The notes beneath the pieces are model-generated. The model was given only the letters and a program-made list of their open reading frames with translations. It made no database searches and was not told where the DNA came from. Made by a program: the position numbers and the translations under genes. DNA of 64,000 nt, taken from contig CM043793.1 in assembly GCA_023974075.1 (NCBI GenBank), positions 6,481,628-6,545,627 on the forward strand. The letters run 5' to 3'. Origin of the DNA: Chaenocephalus aceratus (lineage: Eukaryota > Chordata > Actinopteri > Perciformes > Channichthyidae). Shown here one piece after another: positions 51,446-64,000 of the stretch (the first letter of the stretch is position 1; every line of letters begins with the position of its first letter).

Positions 51446-52604
51446 TTGGATTAAAAGCAACACGATCATCGACCCGACGCAGTTGTTGTTGTTGTTGTGA
51501 GCGCCGTAATGGCTGCCGTTGGGGAGCAAATCAGCGATGTAAACGGTGACGTCATGACGCAGCAGGGGCAGCTCTGGGGCGCCAGTGGGCGGTGTGTACA
51601 GAGCGGGAGCTGAAAAGGGAAACCGGAGCTGAACCAGAAAAGCGCCCTCTCGGAGCTAGAAACTGAAAAGCGCTGGTGTGAAAGCCGCACTAGAGAGCAG
51701 GGACTTTCGAGGGGGTAAAAAGGTTCTCATGAACTAATTTTAGTACCGGCTCTTTTTGGTGTGAATGCGACAAAAGAGTTCTCATGAACTAAGTTCTCAT
51801 GAACTAAGTTCTCATGAACGTTTGCGGGAAAAGTACTGCGGTGTGAATGCGCCTATTGAGGATTTATTCAACATCTGTAATGTCCTCTACAAGTTCACAC
51901 AAAAGCCATTACCAGGGAAACACGCTGAAGCGTTTACTCGAACAGCGCTGGACACGGCACCTGGTCACTGTTCAGATTATTCTGAAATCTTTTCAGGATA
52001 TAGTGGAACTACTCCGACCTGTTGAAAACTCTGCATCATTTCCAGCTGACTTGAGGATGGAGGCAGCAGGCTTTCTGAGCAGAATTTTAAAGCCAAGCTT
52101 TAAATTCCACATCCAGATAATATGCAAGATATTGTCCCTGCCTGAGCCAGCTAACAGGATGATGCAGTCAGAGGAAATGGACCTGCAAACGGCAGTACAG
52201 CTTGTCAACACAGCTTGTCAACACAAGAGTGTGTTGAAGCCCTGCGCACCGAAAAGGTGTTCACGGAGATGTGGAGTGAGTGCGCACAGGAGAGAGGATG
52301 ATACTATCCATCCCGGTCCCACCAAGAGAAGGCGAACTCTTAACACAACTTTGGAGGATTATGTTGTTGAAGAGACAGTGGGAGTGGGAACACAAGAAAA
52401 CCACCAGATGACAGAGCGACGGCGGCTGTTTGACAGCTGCATTGATACAGTTATGGGAGAAATTGCGCGCCGCTTTGGAGAGCCAAACAGCGCATTCATG
52501 GAGGCTATTGCTTCACTCAACCCGGAAAGCAGCTTCTTCCTGGAGCCCGAAAAAGTGGAACCTTTGCTTAAACTGACTGGAACCACGCTCGTTGATGCTG
52601 AGTT

Positions 52605-54133
52605 CAGGGGCGCCGCCAGGGATTTTGGGCCCCCTGAAAATATATCACATTGGGCCCCACCACCAGGCACAGGCCACTTTGTTTATAAATTACCTCGAGG
52701 GCCGTACCAAATGGTCTAGCGGTCCGTATACGGCCCGGGGGCCGGAGGTTCCCCACCCCTGCTTTAATATAATAACATTAGTATTAATATCATAGCCAAA
52801 ATGTCGGTGATTAACATTTTGTTTTCAGACTGATCACTAAATGCTTCAAACTGTCCATCATCCTAAATAGACTAAAAGCAGTTTTTTGTATAGATCATTG
52901 GCTATGTTTGAAATGTATAATTTAAATTAGATGTTAGCTTTTTGTTATATATATATTTTATGTATTCCAGTCTCCCTTCAGATATGTTATGTGGCATTCA
53001 ACACAATGCTGCTCACCTCCTTCAGTTGGGAGAAAAGCTGGTTCAGGTTCAGCCTTATGGGGGCACAGGGCTGCTGAGCCTAAAGATGGATCTGTTGGTC
53101 CTGGCACCAGGGGGAGGGACAACTGATTTAGTATGAATAGGCGCTAAAAATGTGCCTGCATTTATTAAAGGTAGGTAGGTAAGAATGGAGAAACCAGCTC
53201 GAAGCGCTAGAATTTGAAAGTACACAACCGAAAAAAATCTGCCCCTTCCTTCAGAGTTCCTCACAGAGCCCCTCCTCCAACACACACGAACGCGCACATG
53301 ACCAATGAGGGCACGAGATAAGCTTGTGCACAGATGGAAGGCTGACAGGCAGGTAGGCCATCCAGTTATTTTAGGCGGGCCGGCTCAGATGATTGGTCGT
53401 GCTTTTTACAGCGCCACGGCTTCCACAGATGACATTTTTGTACGTATTTATTGTCAAAGCATTTAATATATTCATTGCTATCGGATGTTAAGAGCATTCC
53501 ATGGAATATAACGACAAGTGTATCTGAAGTGAATTACCTACCATACCTTTAAATGTCAGCTAAAAGAGCAGTGACATTAAAGACCTCTGCATTTTCTGTA
53601 AAGATATTAACAGTACTTAACATTAACTAACAGACTAATTTCCACCACTCATGGACCACACCCACCTTTTCTTGTGAAAAACGGTGTGACATACTGTCGC
53701 CCTTTAGTCCCTCTCTCTTGTCTTTCTCTCCTTTCTCTTCTTTTCTTAGAGCCTGACTTTGTTGGTCGTTGAAACATGGTACAACACACGTATGTAGGCT
53801 AAGTACTAGCATCCCTCCTCACATGCTTTCACTCTCTGCAAGTGCCTGTGCCGGCGTGCCGCACCGCGTTTGGAGGCAGGACCAAACCATTACATGTAAA
53901 TAGAAGGGGGTGTACAGAGGCTTTGGGTAATTCACTTTTGGAAGAAAATAAGTTAAATTAATCGTAAATTTAGTGAGTAATGTATTAATATAACGTTCTA
54001 TTAATGTTAATTATTGAGGATTGATGAAAGGTTACTTACATTTTTTTTCTTAATGTTCTGAACATTTTGGGGTCCCTGTCAGTCACGGGCCCTTAGAATC
54101 GTCCTAACTTTTCACCCCCTTACGGCGCCCCTG
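52605..54133. mobile_element. 1.5-kb hAT element inserted in the transposase pseudogene
   Basis: Ends are CAGGGGCGCCG and CGGCGCCCCTG. Target duplication is GCTGAGTT (52597-52604) against GCTGATTT (54134-54141), one mismatch. It contains a hAT-end fragment (GTTCCCCACCCCTGC at about 52750) and the diverged TTAA-MITE copy at 53164-53552. No coding region. Confidence 0.85.
53164..53552. mobile_element. TTAA-flanked MITE, copy 3 (inverted, diverged)
   Basis: TTAAAGGTAGGTAGGTAAG at its left and ACCTACCATACCTTTAA at its right bound DNA that matches the copies at 28404 and 41654 in reverse. An additional segment (GGCGGGCCGGCTCAGATGA) is present. It is nested in the 52605-54133 hAT. Confidence 0.7.
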
Positions 54134-54499
54134 GCTGATTTCATTGTGGCCAAAAAGCTGAAACACGTGGACAGCTTCACACCACCAGAGGATGGGAAAT
54201 GGACATTGAAAACCTTACTTGGTCATCTCCACATGAAGCTTGAGGCAATGCCAAGTGTTCTCACCGCATTTAAGGTTTCACTTACCTTTGGAGCTTCGAC
54301 GGCTTTATGTGAGAACTCTTTTTCCACACTGAAAAACATGTTCAGTGAGCACCGAAGAAGCATGTCTCACACTCGGAAAGCACATTTAATCCAACTTGGT
54401 TTCGAGAAGGACCTGACAAAAAAATGCAAGAATGAGTGGAAAGACATGTTGCTGAGGAGGTTCCATTCATCTGGGAAACGTCGGCTTCACCCTGAGTAG

Positions 54500-56100
54500 G
54501 CCTACATCATGAGTAGCAAGCAATCATATCACGATGTAGGCTAAACTGTTGTTTTCAAGCTTTAATGTGAACAAAATATTGGGTATTTTTCAGTGTGTTC
54601 TTTTCACTGTATGTTTGTCAATATATTTGTTATTTGTTTATTTGTTATTTGTTTAATTCCACTTCGTTACGCCAAGAGACACACTTCTGCTTTAAAGTAG
54701 TATGTGCAAACTGATGCTTAACATGTAATTTCCTCCTGATGCTCATCCTCTGAAATAAAAGTGCATATTATATTTGTATATTTTCTGGCAGTATTCTTTT
54801 TTTTGCTGCATAACTAAAACCGTCTGATATTCTATTACATCTTTAAATGTTAACAGCCTTGACTCAATACATTGTTTGTTCTTAGTACATTATGCAACAT
54901 TCTCACAGCTTTTTTAATTAAAGGTTTTAAATTACTCATAGGTGTATATGAGTCTGGTTCTGCTTGGTTGATGTGTAGCGTCGCTGTCCATCCATGGTGC
55001 TGAAGTAGCGTTATTTGTGTGCCTCTATCCTGAGCGCGCAATTTAACATTTTTGAGCGCAGTAAAATATATTTGGCATGCATATCAATTATATTTTGAAG
55101 AGAAATTGACTCTCAAGCCCTCAAACTCCTGCTCCAGTCCGTGCACACGCTCTCTCTCCCTTTCTCCCTCGCTCGACCTCTCCACCCTGTGCTCGCTCAA
55201 GTTGGCACAGCGTTACAAACGGTTGGTTATGTGGCACATTGTATTCATGTATAATGACAATACATGCTTCTAAAGTTTGTTGTATTTTGCAAGTTAAGGT
55301 ATTCTATATTCAGTTTACATATCCCAACTAGTTTCCACCCTGTTTAAAAATGACTGGCAGTTGCAACAGTCATCAGTGTGTGTTCATGTTTCTCAAGTTC
55401 ATTGACGATGAAAAACTGTCAATCCTAATAACCCACATATTCTCAAAATAATTTTGTTAAGCTTGTCGCTGACTTTACTCATCCTTTGTTTTATCAAGAA
55501 ATATATCTATTCTTACACTATTCTAAGTGTTGGGATTCCTGTCCAGTGATCTGCAGCCTGACTGCTGTGAGAATGTGCATGCAATATGATTCCCATTCTT
55601 GTTATAATCATTAATTTCATAATTTTTTTGTATGAGCTTAATTTTTTCTCACAGTAACCACGTTTCATTTCATTCATAATTTTTTTTGGAAAACTATTGT
55701 TTAGGATAGAACACGTTCTTTTTTTGTTGTTGCCGTTTTCCCAGTTATGGAGTTTAATATATGTAATAGTCTCAATGCATAGCATCTTTAAAATGATTAA
55801 CACATCCAAGCAGTAATGATAGAATCCTATAATATATATATTATTAGGAAATGGTCCTTTCTTCAAACTGAGCACTATGAGTACTTTAATGCTATATATT
55901 TTTTTTTGTGATACATTTTTTCAAATGTATTAACCTGTTAAGCCCTGAGCGTGTTTTTCAGGTTTCAGGCTGGAAAATGACATGTCCAGAACAAATGACT
56001 ATATCTTCATTTCTAAAAGGGGTAAATTAATCTTTTTTCTCAAAGCAATGATACACCTGTGAGATTGATGTAGAAAAGTCAAAATCAATATTGATGTATT
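54500..56100. other. No gene recognised; AT-rich DNA
   Basis: Only short frames without recognisable domains (for example 55513-55875 on the minus strand). No RNA gene or strong repeat was seen. Confidence 0.5.
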
Positions 56101-56401
56101 TATTTTAAAGGTCCCATGTCATAGCCATTTCTACTGATCATAATTCCATTGTTGAGGTCTACGAGAATAGATTTACATTGTTCCAAACTCACATTGGTTT
56201 CTCATACAGCATCTCTGTATAGTATGTGTATTCACACTCTGTCCTAAACGCCTTGTTGTATGTATCACAAAAATAGCTCTCTTCCTTATTGTGTAACGTT
56301 AACTATATTATACTAGCTTGAACTCCAAGATGGATATCCTCATTTCACCACCTCCACCCACTACAATCACACGCCCCAATGTTATATTGAACTAATATGT
56401 A

Positions 56402-57018
56402 AAGGCCCTGACACACCAAGCAGTCACCAGAGGACTAGCCGACGCTGAAGTCGGCTGTTGCCTGGCCGTGTTCTCCTGCGTTTTGGCCATGTGTCGCACG
56501 GGAACACACCGCACCGACTTCAGTGCGTGAGTGGAAATAACTCTCCTTACCAGCAGGCGGCGGTAGTGTGTATTCGTCATTCAAAAGAGGCAACAACCGG
56601 AAGACAGAGAAGAAGAGTATCTTTTCTCCGTAATATCATACAGAGCTGGCCTCTCCTGGATCAAGGTGATGAGCAGGTCTTCGTTTGCATCATTCCAGAT
56701 CGCCATGAGATGAAAATGAATAGCAGTCTGTGTGTGCCTTCTTAAATCGTTTGTTTACGTCCCTCACTTCCGCTTCGCTTCTCATGCACTGATTCGCTAG
56801 CTGAACAGCCAATCAGAGTGATTATTTGGTCCGACTGCCAGACCCAATGCATGGCCGATTCAACATGTTGAATCGGCCATGCATCGGGTCTGGCAGTCCA
56901 AATAAGGCGTGTCACGGTCGACGGTGCGGGACACACCAACCTGACTACGGCGCCGCGAATGCCCGACAGCCTCTGACGGCCTCTGACTCCCAAAATCGGG
57001 TTGGTGTGTCAGGGCCTT
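56402..57018. mobile_element. 617-bp MITE with 18-bp inverted ends and internal palindrome
   Basis: AAGGCCCTGACACACCAA at 56402-56419 is perfectly inverted at 57001-57018. Inside, an almost perfect palindrome centred on 56865/56866 spans about 56823-56906. No coding content. Confidence 0.85.
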
Positions 57019-57384
57019 AACACCCTCCACTCCGGATAAAAGCACGTTAAGAAGCCCCTTTTCTCTAATTCCACAACGTTGGAAGAAATAACATTAGGAA
57101 AACGAATTAATAGGCTGTTCGTGGTTGACGTGTGTTGCTAACTTTATCCGGTATCCTAGCCTAATCTGTTATCTGTAAACGTTGCCTAAATATACTGATT
57201 TAGGGATAATCCACTAACATCCTTTAATACACATGTGTAGTTAATTTGATTCAGATGTTCTGATAATATCCGCAATATAAATCTTTAAATGTCTTCTTAC
57301 CTTTAAAAGTCCATCACGAATGGTCTATTATGCTGCAACCAGACTGCTAGCCGCAGATCCTCTCAATAGTTTTCCGGAAGTTAG

Positions 57385-57625
57385 CGGCAATCAATGTTTA
57401 TTTATACAGCCCAATATCACAAATGTTACATTTGTCTCAGTGGTCTTCACAGTGTGTACAGAATATCAGTATGACAATACGACACCCTCTGTCCTTAGAC
57501 CCTCACATCGCACAAGGAAAAGCTTCCAGAGAAAACCCACAGTTTAAAGGGGACATGGGAGAAACCTCAGGGAGAGCAGCAGAGGCGGGATCCCTCTCCC
57601 AGGACGGACAGACGTGCAATAGATG
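57385..57625. repeat. Dispersed fish repeat (GGACGGACAGACGTGCAATA type)
   Basis: The block from TTTATTTATACAGCCCAATA to CAGGACGGACAGACGTGCA is a common teleost interspersed sequence, found here in one degraded copy about 750 bp past the actin stop codon. Confidence 0.55.
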
Positions 57626-57933
57626 CCGTGTGTAAATTGAAAAGATAATACATTTGCAACATAGGTATCTATAGATTTAACATTAAAAATATCAGCAAAA
57701 TGTTCATTGGTCCGAAGCCTCAAGGCCAGCAGGTGGCTAGGTCTGGCGGAGTGTAAGTAGTAAGTGTGTCTGGTTCTGTGCATAAGAAATTCTGAACGGC
57801 AGCTGAGGAGAGAATTAATTTATTTTTTGATCAGGTCTTTTTGGAGCGCAACAGAATCGCTGTAATGGTGTTGTAAGTTAGCATCGAGAGCAGCATACTT
57901 TAGTACTTCCATTAATGCTATATTTTTGTACTT

Positions 57934-58045
57934 TTTATTTCCTAGGGTTTGATTGTGGGACTTTCCCCTGTGAGAGAATAATGTGAAATTCAGCTGCAAA
58001 TAATGACATTAGAAAAGCTGTAAACATCAAATGTTGGCATTTATT
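57934..58045 (-). terminator. Candidate actin polyadenylation signals
   Basis: On the coding strand AATAAA occurs at 58040-58045 and again at 57934-57939, about 340 and 440 bp after the stop codon. The intervening DNA has no other gene and is a plausible 3' UTR. Which signal is used cannot be told. Confidence 0.4.
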
Positions 58046-58380
58046 AGGATGACAATCCTTTAGAATACTGATACAACAGCCAGATATGAATTTGGAATTG
58101 TGTGCATTGGATTTATAAAAGGGAGAAAGACCAATAGAAAAAGAAAGTGCTTCCGTTGACAGCAGTTGATCACCAGAGGGCGGGAAAGTCATAAGCACAG
58201 TTAGTGGAAAATGTTCAGAAATGGTGTTTGCAGGAAGTTTTGGCAAGTTGCTAGGAAATTAAAACGTAAACAGTATCTCAAGTCATCTTGGTTTGGCATT
58301 TCCCATCTTTGAGTTGTAGTTTTATGGAACAGCTGAAAAGCATTGCAACTTTCCCGCTGGGAAGGAAGATGTGGAGATTT

Positions 58381-60859
<2,479 letters not shown>

Positions 60860-62023
60860 TTAGTCCCGTAAATGTGTTTTATTTGTTATTTTTGTGTATT
60901 TAGTAAGTAGTCTATGGTCAAACCACCTACAAACTTAAAAATATTAAATATAAGACTTGAGGACTTTTACAAACTAAGAAGAGTAAGGAATGCCCCTCTA
61001 ACTCTTAAGCACTTGTTAATTTCTCTATGAGATTAAACAGAAACCAGTTTCAGCACATCTTTTGCATATCTTACTGGAATTACATTTAGTCAGGCGTGGC
61101 ACTTCAAGTTCTCAAACTCAACCCATGTGACTTGTTAGTCCCATCCCTTAAGGGCAATTCAAACAAGTTCAGGCAGGATATAGACCTGCCTCCGTTTGTC
61201 TGAATTCCAGAGTCATTATGCAACATGCGTTTAATGTCTTTATAACTGTACTAATGAATTACCCAATATGTGAAGAGCAAAAAACCCAAAGCCTCCAAGC
61301 TATTATGGTGCCACAAATTAAATCAAGTTTCAGGATCATTCTGGAGGGTCTGAAACAGGAAGTGAGAGCTGTAGAAGGGAGTAGCCCTTTCCTCAGCAGT
61401 ATCACTCATTTACTGAAACACTCTTTACACATCTCAAACTAAAAAGGTCCCAGAATTTGATATGTCCTTCCCTTATCTAATGGAAATAAAGTGACTTCAC
61501 CAGTTATTTCAGTCTTCTGTTAACATTACTGATTTATTCATCCAAAATGTTAAGTTTTGTAGCCTTTGCACAAAGTGTCCCTTTTAACTGCAGATTAAAA
61601 TGCTGGTAAAAATATATAGAATTGTCCCTTTAAGAACTGAGCCATTTGCCTGATAGACATACTTGAATTATACTGACCCGGAAGTAGTTCAATATTTGGG
61701 TAACAAAAAAACTCTTTACAGTATAGTTCACGTATTATGAACATAGCTGGACCCCTTCGGTTAATTAAAAAACCCGGGTGAAAATCTGCTATTTACACTG
61801 TCTCAGAATGACTTCAATTGATATTTCAAACGCATTTCAAGGGTGTTTAAAAGTTTCATTGGTTAAACAAGCTGTCATCACCTGCCTGCTACACACCTGA
61901 AGTGAGTCAGTGTTGATGAGTCTGATCAATAAGTCTGTTTCCTTCATTAAAACTCAGCGCGAGCAATTTAGTTTTGAGTCAATTCTATTTAAACTTGTCA
62001 GAAAAAGCAGCGCTGGTTCTTAC

Positions 62024-62100
62024 CTGTGCAGGTGAGTCTCTGGTGTGTCTGTCGGAGAAGTTAAGAGGGTGTTTCTCTGCACTGCTGAGCTCGGTGAATG
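62024..62100 (-). other. Noncoding first exon (5' UTR) of the actin gene
   Basis: On the minus strand a consensus donor (ACAG|GTAAGA) lies at 62024/62023, and the acceptor CAG at 60835 is two bases before the ATG. This is the classical arrangement of vertebrate cytoplasmic actins: one untranslated exon and a first intron of about 1.2 kb. The upstream end is estimated from the promoter elements and is not observed directly. Confidence 0.6.
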
Positions 62101-62124
62101 CGACATCAAGAGCCAAACCGCACA

Positions 62125-62248
62125 GGCTTTATTCACGCTCGTGGGGCTTGACGCGTTGTCCATAAAAGGAGAGGTTATCCCAGCGGGCACTCTCATTGGT
62201 CCAGGTGAGCAGGATGCCTCAGTTTCTCTCAGCTCGCGTTTTGATTGG
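62125..62248 (-). promoter_or_regulatory. Actin promoter: CArG box and CCAAT boxes
   Basis: CCATAAAAGG at 62160-62169 (CCTTTTATGG on the coding strand) is a perfect CC(A/T)6GG CArG box for serum response factor. CCAAT boxes on the coding strand lie at 62195-62199 and 62244-62248, farther upstream. A weak TATA-like GAATAAAGCC is at about 62126-62135. The order CCAAT, CArG, TATA matches known actin promoters. Confidence 0.75.
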
Positions 62249-62399
62249 CTGCAGCAGGCATCTGTCAGGAGGTGGATGCAAACCATACAAACTAGTTTCC
62301 AAAAAAACCGGAAGAGTGAGTAAAGACGTGGGAAGTGTAATAGCAACGTGGATGTGAAAACGATCCCTCAGAAACCAATCAATAAATGATTACTCCTTC

Positions 62400-63440
62400 A
62401 TATATGTTCTGCTGTTGGAGGAGACAACTTGCAAAAGTGGTTTAATGAAAAACTAAGACATTTTAAAGAGGGCTCTTTATTTATATTTGTTTATTTTGCA
62501 TTTCCTTTTTGGCAGAATGTCGGTGCTGCACAAAGGTCTTCTGCTTTGCTTCGCTGAATAAGTCAAACTGGCCTGGAAAACACAAAACAGATTGTTGGGA
62601 TAACAATGTATGACAGGTTTCGGACAATATCAAAAACACAATTGGTCAAGATAATTGCAATTCATGGTATTATCCTCAAAATCATAAAAATAAGTTTCGA
62701 ACTCAAGCTAGAAAATATAGAAAACATGTTATATTTATTGAAATATTCATTAGATCCCAACATTATTTCAAATCCGATAATCAGACAAAAAATTCAAATA
62801 AATCTTCTTGTTTACGTCGGTCCATGCACTCACTGGATAGATTTGAGTAAGAACAATATATTAGTGATTTATGTTCAGAATGCTATACTCATAATGCTAA
62901 AATAGGGTGACTAGCTTTGGATTTAGCTTAAAAAACGTGCTTAATTGCGCCATTTTTTAAATGGCATTACAATATACAACCACTTTATCTGAAATTAAAA
63001 TAAGAAACTTATATTATATTCTATTGTTTAGATATATTTTAAATGTGTGCATCATTTTTTGTGAAAAAACAACTGTCATAAATAAGGTCACCTTGCATAA
63101 AAGAGGATACATATGTTCGAAGTACAATTATAACAATGAATTTACTCCTGTGCACCAAGATAGCAAACTAAACACTCTGTTTTGATTCAAGATCATTCAT
63201 TATTACGGAAATGAATCTTGATCAACTTATTGTTCTTTATCCCCATCCACGATACAATCTCATACCTATCCCTTTTACAGTGGCACTTTTACCAAGGGGG
63301 GGTTTGAGGGGTTTGTGGTCAGTTTTGTAATGTAGCTTCATTCAGCAATGAAGAGAAACCCTTAAGACTAAATATTAAAACCCAAGTAACTTTCATGTGT
63401 TGGTAGCAGAAAGCTAAGAGGAGATCAGCACTCTTCTTTA
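62400..63440. other. No gene recognised; AT-rich intergenic DNA
   Basis: Upstream of the actin promoter. Frames at 62606-62905 and 62961-63185 are Ile/Lys/Asn-rich, as expected of AT-rich random DNA. No repeat structure is visible. Confidence 0.5.
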
Positions 63441-63479
63441 TTTCCTTTTTGGTTCATGTGTTTTTTTCCTTGCATTTCA

Positions 63480-63640
63480 GGTTTATCTTTTGATAACAGT
63501 TAAAGGTGACATCACTCTGTGTGACTCCCAAGTCACTGCTGTGGAGTCTTTCCGCTTCCTGGGCAGCATCATAGCCCAGGACCTCAAAGGGGAGCAGAAC
63601 ATCACCAAAAAAGCCCAGCAGAGGATGTTCCAGGACCCTG
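63480..63640 (+). pseudogene. LINE reverse-transcriptase C-terminal fragment
   Basis: The frame reads GDITLCDSQVTAVESFRFLG SIIAQDLKGEQ and then KKAQQRMF, the segment after the polymerase core seen in fish LINE proteins (VExFKFLGSxI..DLxWxxN). The reading then diverges, so only a short fragment remains. Confidence 0.65.
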
Positions 63641-64000
63641 AGGCGGGCAGGGGAGATAGTGGCCGACTCCCACCCTGGACACAAACTGTTCACCCCCCTC
63701 CCCTCTGGCAGGAGGCTGCGCTCCATCAGGACCAATACCTCTCCCCTCCGCTACCGGCCTCATCAACATGGCCCGGCCCCCGCACTGACACTTCACCTCA
63801 GCCACATCATGGACTCTATGCATTACATTAGTGCACACAATGTTTCATGTCATTGTTGTTCAACATCAAGGCCCCGACAAGCCCTTGATTTAGCTTCTGC
63901 ACTGGGTTTCACAACAAACAAAACCAAAAGCTGAAAAGGTGTGAGAGTTGCAAAAACGAAATGTTTTTATCTGTTGATTAATAACCTAAAATAATCTTGT

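Larger units (their letters stand above)
51847..54499 (+). pseudogene. hAT (ZMYM1/TTF-type) transposase C-terminal half, split by another hAT
   Basis: The first part (51847-52604) encodes LEQRWTRHLVTVQIILKSF, FPADLRMEAAGFLSRIL, EEMDLQTAVQLVNTACQ and ERRRLFDSCIDTVMGEIARR. The second (54134-54499) encodes VDSFTPPEDGKWTLKTLL and ASTALCENSFSTLKNMF, the hAT dimerisation region. The parts are in the same frame once the 1.5-kb insertion and its target duplication are discounted. The catalytic N-terminal half is absent and a frame change lies near 52220-52260. It is dead as a transposase. Confidence 0.75.

Noticed and set aside
63600..63934. Continuation of the LINE-like frame and two overlapping frames
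   Set aside because: After about 63640 the translation is Pro/His-rich and unlike reverse transcriptase; it is probably a different repeat.

Overview
The window is vertebrate nuclear DNA, almost certainly from a ray-finned (teleost) fish. It has split genes with GT-AG introns, long (AC)n arrays, an L2-type LINE, tRNA-derived SINEs and very many hAT-like and other short inverted-repeat DNA elements of the kind usual in teleosts. There are no prokaryotic features. All three genes lie on the minus strand, so transcription runs from high to low coordinates.

Region by region. (1) 1-6,700: repeats only. There is a 1.33-kb direct repeat, a 1.0-kb hAT element with an 8-bp target duplication, a tRNA-type SINE and a copy of a MITE family. 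(2) 6,761-31,126: a PARP14-like macro-PARP gene. Nineteen coding exons can be placed by splice site and reading phase, about 1,620 codons. They encode an N-terminal RRM-like region, KH-like linkers and three macrodomains. The WWE and catalytic ADP-ribosyltransferase exons are not in the window; they either lie beyond the left edge or are lost. An interferon-response element (GAAACGAAAG) sits about 75 bp upstream of the start codon. Exon 9 carries a 38-bp tandem repeat that breaks the reading frame, and the intron after exon 16 is of the GC-AG type. The introns hold an L2 fragment, several hAT elements, a 288-bp (AC)n array, a 14-copy minisatellite and a perfect 52-bp-arm hairpin. (3) 31,200-38,300: a roughly 148-bp tandem repeat split by a nested stack of transposons, whose outermost member is a 5.5-kb hAT-like insertion with a perfect 8-bp target duplication. 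(4) 38,312-43,137: a six-exon gene for a 147-residue secreted protein with one eight-cysteine SUEL/rhamnose-binding-lectin domain. One exon is bounded on both sides by microsatellites that overlap its splice signals. (5) 43,400-57,900: mostly transposon debris, including a hAT transposase gene split by a second hAT, a 2.7-kb element with long inverted repeats, and small MITEs. (6) 58,381-62,250: a complete cytoplasmic-type actin gene of 375 residues. It has eight coding exons, a noncoding first exon, and a promoter with a CArG box and CCAAT boxes. (7) 62,400-64,000: AT-rich DNA with a fragment of LINE reverse transcriptase.

The three genes share no pathway that the sequence reveals. The PARP14-like gene is expected to be interferon-inducible, the lectin is secreted, and the actin is a cytoskeletal gene under SRF control. 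I found no convincing new biological system. The most useful observations are the frame-breaking repeat in PARP14, the compact SUEL lectin gene and the datable nested transposons.
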